Position numbers and translations under genes: made by a program. The notes under the pieces are model-generated. The model did no database searches. It had not been told where the DNA came from and was given only the letters and a program-made list of their open reading frames with translations. 6,695 bases of DNA, from the NCBI GenBank assembly GCA_018334595.1, contig JAGXLQ010000073.1, positions 1 to 6,695 of the forward strand. The letters are read 5' to 3'. Position 1 is the stretch's first letter, and every line of letters starts with the position of its first letter. Of this stretch, positions 1-5,142 are shown piece after piece. This DNA is from Candidatus Bipolaricaulota bacterium (lineage in GTDB: Bacteria > Bipolaricaulota > Bipolaricaulia > M55B111).

Positions 1-1
1 C

Positions 2-1027
2 GTCGAGGAGTTGGACCAACTGCAGGAAAAACGGGGCTTACAGCCAGAGATTTACGTAGGGTCACGGGCACACGTAATCACCCCCTACCATCCCGTGCTA
101 GAAGTCCTTGAAAAGAGCAAGGAAGAGGTTGGCACGACCGGAAGGGGGATCGGCCCTACATATCAGGACAAGGCAGCTCGTAGCGGCTTCCGGTTCATTG
201 ACCTCGTGGAAGATGACTTCGAGGACCGCTTTCAGGAGAGGTTGGGTAGGCTAAATGAGATCTGGGGCGACCCGGAGGGCCTGACGGAGCTGGATACCTC
301 CGAGTTTTCGGAAGCGGTTTCGCGACTAAGAGAAATTCTCAAACCGGATAGGATGGTTAACTCCTCCCCGTTGATCAACGAAGCAATTGATAACGGAGAA
401 GAGGTTATCTTTGAAGGAGCCCAGGGGTCCCTCCTGGACATAGACATGGGAACCTACCCATTTGTCACCTCATCCAATCCGACAATTGGGGGAATAGGTC
501 CGGGGGCCGGGGTATCACCGACGCGGGTCGAAAGAAGAATCGGAATCGTCAAGGCCTATACCACACGTGTGGGTAAAGGCCCCATGCCGACGGAGGACAC
601 CGAAAAACTCGGCGAACGGTTACGGGAAGAGGGGGGCGAGTACGGTGCGACGACTGGCAGGCCGAGACGTTGCGGACCACTTGACCTGGTCGGCTTAAAG
701 TTCACAGCAGAACTTAACGACTTCACCGAAATTGCGTTAACCAAACTCGACGTACTATCAGGTCTAGAGAAGATCAAGGTAGCAAACGGGTACAGGCTGG
801 ACGAAAAGAAGATCACAGAGTTTCCTCCTTCGTCTGAGGACCTGGCCGGCTGCAAACCAACCTACATGAATTTACAGGGCTGGGAAGAGGACATCACCAC
901 CGCAAAGAGCCTGGACGACCTACCGACAGCTGCCAGGGACTATGTTAACTTCGTCCAAGCAGAAGTTGGTGTCCCAGTATCAATAGTCTCTGTAGGCAAA
1001 AAGAGGTCCGAGACGATCGTTACCTAG
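2..1027 (+). CDS. purA: Adenylosuccinate synthetase (IMP-aspartate ligase), 5' end missing
   Basis: Catalyses the GTP-dependent condensation of IMP with aspartate to adenylosuccinate, the first committed step to AMP; a cytosolic homodimer in the known family. The frame is open to the window edge. The TTG at 11 lies inside the conserved region and is not the start. Seen in order: the RAHVITPYH strand, TTGRGIGPTYQDKAARSG (the IMP-phosphate loop), FEGAQGSLLDIDMGTYPFVTSSNPT, KAYTTRVGKGPMPTE, YGATTGRPRRCG, TKLDVLSGL (guanine-binding region) and a C-terminal VPVSIVSVGKKRSETI. About 341 codons are present. Against a usual 425-432 residues, roughly 85-90 N-terminal residues are missing, including the GDEGKGK loop and the catalytic Asp and His. 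Two local departures from the E. coli form are GPGAGVSPTRV in place of the ATGSG-type loop and RCGPLD in place of RCGW. I see no clear terminator; the next promoter begins 12 bp after the stop. Identification is secure. Confidence 0.97.
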   Translation, partial: VEELDQLQEKRGLQPEIYVGSRAHVITPYHPVLEVLEKSKEEVGTTGRGIGPTYQDKAARSGFRFIDLVEDDFEDRFQERLGRLNEIWGDPEGLTELDTSEFSEAVSRLREILKPDRMVNSSPLINEAIDNGEEVIFEGAQGSLLDIDMGTYPFVTSSNPTIGGIGPGAGVSPTRVERRIGIVKAYTTRVGKGPMPTEDTEKLGERLREEGGEYGATTGRPRRCGPLDLVGLKFTAELNDFTEIALTKLDVLSGLEKIKVANGYRLDEKKITEFPPSSEDLAGCKPTYMNLQGWEEDITTAKSLDDLPTAARDYVNFVQAEVGVPVSIVSVGKKRSETIVT

Positions 1028-1039
1028 GTCTTCCCCTAT

Positions 1040-1068
1040 TTGAACCTTTTTTCCGTTGGGGATATACT
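1040..1068 (+). promoter_or_regulatory. Sigma-70-type promoter of the diguanylate cyclase gene
   Basis: TTGAAC (1040-1045), a 17-bp spacer, then TATACT (1063-1068). This matches consensus at 4/6 and 5/6 with ideal spacing and predicts a start near 1075, about 48 nt before the ATG at 1124. It lies in the 96-bp gap after purA, so the cyclase can be expressed independently of purA. It also rules out the TTG at 1040 as a translation start, because that TTG is part of the -35 box. Confidence 0.6.
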
Positions 1069-1123
1069 TTATCCTAGGAAAAAATATTTCATACGATCCG
1101 ATCTTTTTGGGGGCAAGCTAGAC

Positions 1124-2476
1124 ATGGGCAAGATTAAGGATTGGTTACTTGACACGGGAGGTCCGACCTCGAACGAATCCAATTCCAATCGACGGGACCA
1201 GAGTCCCTCAACCGAGTGGCGGCAGGGCATTGCCATAGTCGACAACGGGAAAATTATTACCTTTATCGACTCCTCATTCGCCAATATCTTTGGATACGAG
1301 GGGCGAAATGAAGTCCTAGAATTAGACCTAGATAGCCTTTATCCACAGGGGGAGATTGGCCGGTTGGACGGGGAAGTGATTCCCCAGCTGGAGGAGGGTG
1401 AGATCTGGGAGGGCAAAGCTACGGGCTTAAAAAAGGACGAGGAGAGATTTAACCACGGCCTTGCCATATCAAAGATCACCGATAACGAACTAGTCTGGAA
1501 GGTAAAGGAGCCTTTCCCCGGACAAGAAAACCCCCAGCCCCTTATGGGAATAGAAGAGCAGATATCGAAGTTGCGCCAGGGCCTGAGCCGTTTGCAAAAA
1601 CTTACGAATGAGGGAGAGATATTAAGACAAACCCTCGAGGTACTCCAAGATATTATTGATTTCGACTTCTCTGCTATTCAGATCGTGGAGGGGGGAATTC
1701 ACGTCGCAAAAAGCAACCTGGACGGGGAAGAATTCTATCGTATTGGAGAAGGCCTGGCTCAATTGACCTTAGAAAGGGGTAAAACCTTGCGGGGAGAAAA
1801 CCTTTACGGGTACCGTGAATTCGACCCCAGGCGGGAACTTTTCCACTCCTTCATCAGCGCACCCATCGGTGACCTTGGTGTCGTTCAGGTCATTTCCAAG
1901 GACGTAAACAACTTCACGCAAGGAGACGCCGATCTCCTGCAGATACTGACGGACCACCTGAGAGAAAGACTCTCCCGAGTTAAACTAGAAGGGGCCTTAA
2001 AGACCAAGGCGATTCACGACCACCTGACGGGGCTTTACAACAGGCATTACCTCACTGAAGTGCTGGCCAAGGAAGTCGAACGGGCAGACCGTTACAACCA
2101 CGAGATCTCCTTCTTGATGGTCGACGTTAACCATTTCAAGGACGTCAACGATAGTTATTCTCACGCGGTCGGCGACCAAGTGTTGACGGAAATTGGCTCG
2201 CTGTTACGTGACAACGTCAGGGGGCCGGATATCGTATTTAGATACGGGGGGGATGAATTCCTGATCCTGCTCCCCGAGACGGGTGAGGGTTCGGAAGCAG
2301 TTATCGAGAGGCTGCAGACGGAAATGGAAAAATGGAACGAGGAGAACGACTTAGTCGATATTCCTCTGACACTCGCCATGGGAGCTGCTAAGTTCAACCC
2401 CAAAGAGGACCTGACAGTAGAGGAAACGATCGGGAAAGCGGACCGTTCGATGTACGAGGACAAGAAGAACAATTAA
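1124..2476 (+). CDS. PAS-GAF-GGDEF diguanylate cyclase
   Basis: A 450-residue cytosolic signalling protein that should make c-di-GMP from two GTP. A PAS-like sensor domain spans about 33-130 (QGIAIVDNGKIITFIDSSFANIFGY). A short helical linker leads to a GAF-like domain at about 160-290, ending in the helix DLLQILTDHLRERLSRVKL that couples to the output domain. The GGDEF domain covers about 297-450: DHLTGLYNRHYL, the metal-binding MVDVNHFKDVND, and an intact GGDEF at 375-379. R366-x-x-D369 lies five residues before it, the spacing of the product-inhibition I-site. There is no signal peptide, membrane segment or EAL domain. The motif usually written YGHxxGD reads YSHAVGD (345-351). Start: ATG 1124 is the first usable in-frame start downstream of the inferred transcription start. 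Its Shine-Dalgarno is weak (GGGGG, 10 nt upstream). The family call is certain; what PAS and GAF sense cannot be told. Confidence 0.93.
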   Translation: MGKIKDWLLDTGGPTSNESNSNRRDQSPSTEWRQGIAIVDNGKIITFIDSSFANIFGYEGRNEVLELDLDSLYPQGEIGRLDGEVIPQLEEGEIWEGKATGLKKDEERFNHGLAISKITDNELVWKVKEPFPGQENPQPLMGIEEQISKLRQGLSRLQKLTNEGEILRQTLEVLQDIIDFDFSAIQIVEGGIHVAKSNLDGEEFYRIGEGLAQLTLERGKTLRGENLYGYREFDPRRELFHSFISAPIGDLGVVQVISKDVNNFTQGDADLLQILTDHLRERLSRVKLEGALKTKAIHDHLTGLYNRHYLTEVLAKEVERADRYNHEISFLMVDVNHFKDVNDSYSHAVGDQVLTEIGSLLRDNVRGPDIVFRYGGDEFLILLPETGEGSEAVIERLQTEMEKWNEENDLVDIPLTLAMGAAKFNPKEDLTVEETIGKADRSMYEDKKNN

Positions 2477-3000
2477 CCGAGCCTGGCGATGAACCTGGGT
2501 GGAACGTAATCGGTGACAAATATTCTCTCCGACGCCCGTTGGAACTTTATCCCCGAATCTATAGCCTGCTTGGCATTTACTTTCAGCACGGTCGGATTTG
2601 GCGTGTGACGCCTCCCCACTTCAATCGCGTCCTCCTCACGGGCGGAGAGGTGGACTTTCCGTCGAGTCTGGCTCTTGAGCCCCTGGTCGAGAATCCTGTC
2701 GGCCACACTGTCCGAGGTGCCGTGAAACAAGACATCAACTTCAACCTCGGGGAGGTCGGGTTCCACGTCAATAGAATGGCCGTACAGGGCACGGACCCTG
2801 TCCTCGGTGATCTCGTACCGGCCCTTGCTATCCTCCTCCACAATCTCCTTAACGTTGCCCTTACTTAACTCTGGCCAGCGGTTCTGCAGCTTCTCAATCA
2901 GTTTCCCGAGCGAGACGAATCCCCGTCTATCGATCTCCATACCTGATGGATCGTGCCGTAAAAGGTAAGCCATCATTTTACTTACCCTCTGTTTTTCCAT
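2473..3000 (-). CDS. kptA: RNA 2'-phosphotransferase (Tpt1/KptA family)
   Basis: The family removes an internal RNA 2'-phosphate by transferring it to NAD+, giving ADP-ribose 1'',2''-cyclic phosphate and nicotinamide. The 175 residues match a full-length bacterial KptA. The N-terminal winged-helix lobe carries SKMMAYLLRHDP with R15-H16, then DRRGFVSLGKLI, KGRYEI and RVRALYGHS (R70). The C-terminal NAD+-binding ADP-ribosyltransferase-like lobe carries LFHGTS (92-96), KVHLS (115-119), and FQRASERIFVTDYVPPRF with R155. The Arg-His-Arg-Arg set used by Tpt1 enzymes thus appears complete, so activity is expected. Start: ATG 3000 with GGTGAG 4 nt upstream; the nearer Met9/Met10 would cut into the conserved SK..LLRH motif. 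The stop codon overlaps that of the convergent cyclase gene. It has its own promoter and no operon partner. Its bacterial substrate is unknown: most bacteria lack the tRNA-splicing route that creates 2'-phosphates, and some family members can instead ADP-ribosylate nucleic-acid ends. Confidence 0.95.
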   Translation of the reverse strand: MEKQRVSKMMAYLLRHDPSGMEIDRRGFVSLGKLIEKLQNRWPELSKGNVKEIVEEDSKGRYEITEDRVRALYGHSIDVEPDLPEVEVDVLFHGTSDSVADRILDQGLKSQTRRKVHLSAREEDAIEVGRRHTPNPTVLKVNAKQAIDSGIKFQRASERIFVTDYVPPRFIARLG

Positions 3001-3045
3001 AGCTCACCATCCGTACTCGTTCTTGATGCCGTTGACGGAAACAAC

Positions 3046-3058
3046 CCGGTTACACCGG
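3046..3058. repeat. Short inverted repeat at the kptA transcription start
   Basis: CCGGT-TAC-ACCGG, a 5-bp perfect inverted repeat with a 3-bp spacer. It overlaps the start site predicted from the kptA promoter (about 3056). It could be an operator or a small hairpin at the 5' end of the mRNA. An inverted repeat this short is also expected by chance. Confidence 0.3.
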
Positions 3059-3062
3059 AGTA

Positions 3063-3090
3063 ATTTTATCCGTTGGGAGGCTGAAATCAA
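3063..3090 (-). promoter_or_regulatory. Sigma-70-type promoter of kptA
   Basis: On the minus strand, TTGATT (3090-3085), a 16-bp spacer, then TAAAAT (3068-3063). The predicted start is near 3056, giving a leader of about 56 nt before the ATG at 3000. It sits in the 161-bp gap between the methionine sulfoxide reductase gene and kptA, which suggests that kptA is its own transcription unit. Confidence 0.5.
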
Positions 3091-3161
3091 ACCTGCTTAG
3101 GGGGGTGCGGGAAGCGACCGGGTGAGTAATCACGAAAACCCTCCGTCCGACGGCTGTATAA

Positions 3162-3623
3162 TCACAGTAACCTTGAGACGAGACGAGTGACCTCCCGGAG
3201 AAACTCCTCGTCTCGATCGGTAAACGCGCCCCTTTGGTGAGAATCGATATCCAGTTCACCCACCAAGTCCCCGTTGGAGAAGATCGGGAGGACTATCTCC
3301 GATTCCACTTCCGGACTGCAGGAGAGATAATTGTTCTCATCGCTTACGTCGTCCACGATAAAGGTGCTCTCCAGTTCGGCAGCCTGCCCGCAAATCCCCT
3401 CTCCGTAAACTATTTCCGTATGTTCGGTGGGGGCACCGGAAAAAGGCCCAAGGGAGAGTTCCTTCTCCTCGGGGGAGGCGACGTAAAAACCCACCCAGTC
3501 GTAGTGATCTACCTCCTCCCGGAGCAACTTAACAACCTCCAGGAGTTTATCCCCGGGGAGAGAGTCGGAATCTAACCTCCCCTTTATCTCATCACGGACC
3601 CGAGAAAAGTCGGTCACCTTCAT
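3162..3623 (-). CDS. msrC: GAF-fold free methionine-R-sulfoxide reductase
   Basis: Reduces free L-methionine-(R)-sulfoxide to methionine with a thiol donor such as thioredoxin; a cytosolic oxidative-damage repair enzyme of the fRMsr (E. coli YebR) family. The 153 residues form one GAF domain of the usual length. Seen from ATG 3623: HYDWVGFY (W43, Y47), LSLGPFSGAPTEHTEI, GEGICGQAA (C78), DDVSDENNYLSCSPEVESEIVLPI (C102, E109) and LVGELDIDS (D125, D127). The Trp, Tyr, Glu and two Asp match the positions that bind substrate in the E. coli enzyme. Two of the three E. coli cysteines are kept. The first (GKIACV in E. coli) is replaced in GAPTEH. Start is not certain: GGGAG lies only 3 nt before ATG 3623, a TTG immediately precedes it, and a GTG two codons downstream has a better spacing. 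The upstream gene ends 27 bp away, so the two are probably co-transcribed. Confidence 0.88.
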   Translation of the reverse strand: MKVTDFSRVRDEIKGRLDSDSLPGDKLLEVVKLLREEVDHYDWVGFYVASPEEKELSLGPFSGAPTEHTEIVYGEGICGQAAELESTFIVDDVSDENNYLSCSPEVESEIVLPIFSNGDLVGELDIDSHQRGAFTDRDEEFLREVTRLVSRLL

Positions 3624-3650
3624 CAACTCCCGTCACGGTCCCACCCGGAC

Positions 3651-3986
3651 CTAGTACTGAGAATGGACTTTGTCGAGATAGTCCGCAGCCAGGTCCGATA
3701 TCCTCTCTCGCTTCTTCTTCCTCCTCTTCTTCTCCTTCTTCTGAAGGTCCTCGGACTCCAGCTCGGCCGCCCTACGCTTGTTGTCCTGGTGAATCTTTTC
3801 GGCAATAATAAGCTTCATCGCCCTCGTCGGAGTGCTGGATGAATAGAACCTGCTCTGGTCGCCAACTCCGAGAAGACGCCTGTAGGACAGGTAATACTTC
3901 AACAGGTCATCCCACGAAGTCTTAGGGTTGATCATATTCCCCTCGTCATCGACGTAACAACGTTTTGGTTTGTAGTCTGGCCTCAA
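3651..3986 (-). CDS. Hypothetical 111-residue basic protein
   Basis: I do not recognise this protein. Evidence that it is a gene: a strong Shine-Dalgarno sits 6 nt before a TTG start, there is a good promoter 44 bp upstream, and it lies tightly before the methionine sulfoxide reductase gene. An in-frame TGA at 3995-3993 makes TTG 3986 the first possible start; ATG at codon 18 would discard PDYKPKRCYVDDEGN. Residues 1-23 are polar (PKRCYVDDEGNMINPK). Residues 24-42 look helical (SWDDLLKYYLSYRRLLGVG). Residues 53-111 look like one long charged helix or coiled coil, with 11 of 13 residues Lys or Arg at 83-95 (KKEKKRRKKKRER), ending in ISDLAADYLDKVHSQY. There is no signal peptide or membrane segment and a single Cys (C10). 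The basic block would suit nucleic-acid or ribosome contact, but that is only inference. Confidence 0.7.
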   Translation of the reverse strand: MRPDYKPKRCYVDDEGNMINPKTSWDDLLKYYLSYRRLLGVGDQSRFYSSSTPTRAMKLIIAEKIHQDNKRRAAELESEDLQKKEKKRRKKKRERISDLAADYLDKVHSQY

Positions 3987-3992
3987 TTCCGT

Positions 3993-4000
3993 TCACCCCT
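3993..4000 (-). promoter_or_regulatory. Ribosome binding site fixing a TTG start
   Basis: AGGGGTGA on the minus strand, 6 nt before TTG 3986. The last three bases of the motif (TGA) are also an in-frame stop for the downstream reading frame, so the TTG is the earliest start possible and is well placed for this site. Confidence 0.6.
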
Positions 4001-4008
4001 ACTTCTAA

Positions 4009-4020
4009 GTTATCGATAAC
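4009..4020. repeat. 12-bp perfect palindrome, candidate operator
   Basis: GTTATCGATAAC equals its own reverse complement. With the promoter at 4030-4059 the transcription start is expected near 4023, so the palindrome covers about +3 to +14. That is a classic place for a repressor to block the polymerase. No regulator is encoded next to it. Confidence 0.45.
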
Positions 4021-4029
4021 CGATGGAGA

Positions 4030-4059
4030 ATTATAACCTCACACCAATTTACCATTCAA
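4030..4059 (-). promoter_or_regulatory. Promoter of the hypothetical gene and msrC
   Basis: On the minus strand, TTGAAT (4059-4054), an 18-bp spacer, then a perfect TATAAT (4035-4030). It lies in the gap after the PGI/PMI stop codon and predicts a leader of about 37 nt to the TTG start at 3986. Confidence 0.6.
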
Positions 4060-4101
4060 GAGAACATGCAGTTGACCATCTCTGTCGTCCGGCCCTGACA
4101 G

Positions 4102-5142
4102 TTACTCTTTAAGTTTCTTCTTAAAGTCCTCAATGAGTCGGACCGGTGACGGGTCGCTGCCGTTCAGCAGAGCCAGGTAGACCGAGAAGTAATCTCCAAA
4201 GTAGACCTGCCCCAGTATCTCGGTAAACTTGTCGCCTTGAGGGGCGACGTTCTTCGCGAAGGGTATTCCTTCTCCCTCGAATATCTCCTGGATAATTCTC
4301 ATCCTCTTTTCGTTCCGACTTGAGTCGAAGCCGTTGGTCAGGATTAGTGCCTTGCCGTTCTCCATCAGCGTATCGGTCATCTCGTATCCCACCGTCTCGT
4401 TGTGGTTCAATTCGGGAAAGACGTTCCAGAACGCCGGCTGTTTTGCGTTTTCGTTCACCTGCGTCTTCCAGCGGTAGGCAACTGCCTCGGTATTGTATTT
4501 TGTTCCATAAATTATCGGGACCTTTCCGTCAAATTCTTCGGCCAGCCGCTTTGACGCGTTGTCTTCCAGCCCCACCTCGCTGCCCCAGGCTTCCCTCATC
4601 TCCGTAAGATCATCGATCAACCCGTCCAAATCCAGGGTACCGGCGAGCCCCTCCTCCCGCAGTAACTCCAGGAGGGGAAACAGGATATATCCGGTTGAAG
4701 CTCTGGGCTGATGACCGGTGGGAATCTTAATCAACGGAACCGCCTCCCGGTTACATAACCTCTCCATCTTGCCTCCGGTCGTGAGACAGGCCGCCTTCAT
4801 CCCCCGACTTATGCCGTCTTCCAGTGCCGCCAAGGTCTCCTCCGTGTTTCCGGAGTAACTTATCCCCAAGAGCAGATCATCCCCGGTAACGTAATTTGGA
4901 AGTTTATAACCTCTGTTAGTTATTACAGGGAGGTCAACCAGGCGCTCAAGTAGGTTTCCCGCGATAGCAGAACCTCCCATCCCGGTAACTATCAACCTGT
5001 CGTACTGGGATATATCGAGGGGCACATCCAGCTCCCTGCCGATCGAGACCGCCTCCTGGCACTGTTCGGGGAAACCGTCAAGGTCCTCCAGCATCCCCTG
5101 AGGGTCCATCTCCTTCATCTTTAAGGTATCGTTAAGTATCAT
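4102..5142 (-). CDS. Bifunctional phosphoglucose/phosphomannose isomerase
   Basis: Interconverts fructose-6-phosphate with glucose-6-phosphate and with mannose-6-phosphate. It is a cytosolic protein with two SIS domains, of the type first characterised in Pyrobaculum aerophilum and other archaea. Its 346 residues fit this family and not the roughly 450-550-residue classical PGI. Seen: TGMGGSAIAGN (53-63) and GISYSGNTEET (93-103) binding the sugar phosphate, TTGGKME, HQPRASTGY (R147), then in the second domain YRWKTQVNENAK (E231) and FPELNHNETVGYE (H247), ending NGSDPSPVRLIEDFKKKL (K341). R147, E231, H247 and K341 align with Arg135, Glu203, His219 and Lys298 of the Pyrobaculum enzyme. Start: ATG 5142 with GGAGGT 4 nt upstream, inside the end of the guanylyltransferase gene. 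The 11-bp overlap implies co-transcription and probable translational coupling. The balance between glucose and mannose activity cannot be read from sequence. Confidence 0.94.
   Translation of the reverse strand: MILNDTLKMKEMDPQGMLEDLDGFPEQCQEAVSIGRELDVPLDISQYDRLIVTGMGGSAIAGNLLERLVDLPVITNRGYKLPNYVTGDDLLLGISYSGNTEETLAALEDGISRGMKAACLTTGGKMERLCNREAVPLIKIPTGHQPRASTGYILFPLLELLREEGLAGTLDLDGLIDDLTEMREAWGSEVGLEDNASKRLAEEFDGKVPIIYGTKYNTEAVAYRWKTQVNENAKQPAFWNVFPELNHNETVGYEMTDTLMENGKALILTNGFDSSRNEKRMRIIQEIFEGEGIPFAKNVAPQGDKFTEILGQVYFGDYFSVYLALLNGSDPSPVRLIEDFKKKLKE

Noticed and set aside
2539..2868. Plus-strand 109-codon open frame over kptA
   Set aside because: It lies wholly within kptA on the other strand, resembles no known protein, and kptA is strongly supported by its motifs.
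2978..3010. Ten-codon frame starting ATG 3010 and overlapping the kptA start
   Set aside because: It lacks a good ribosome binding site, and a frame this short is expected by chance around a start codon.
3143..3153. Minus-strand hairpin CCGTCGGACGG followed by AGGG and TTTT after msrC, as a terminator
   Set aside because: The stem is at most 4-5 bp, the T-run is only four bases and is separated from the stem by four bases, so it is too weak to call.
3157..3162. Plus-strand TATAAT at the end of msrC, as an antisense promoter
   Set aside because: There is no recognisable -35 box at 16-18 bp upstream and no plus-strand gene follows.
3050..3259. Minus-strand 69-codon open frame spanning the msrC-kptA gap
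   Set aside because: Most of it is an alternative frame of msrC and it ends in the kptA leader; the composition shows no domain and no start signal was found.
3234..3575. Plus-strand 113-codon open frame over msrC
   Set aside because: It is the opposite-strand reading of a clear fRMsr domain and has no convincing ribosome binding site or domain of its own.
4082..4101. Inverted repeat CTGTC/GACAG directly after the PGI/PMI stop, as an intrinsic terminator
   Set aside because: The stem is 5 bp with a 10-bp loop, and no T-run follows on the minus strand.
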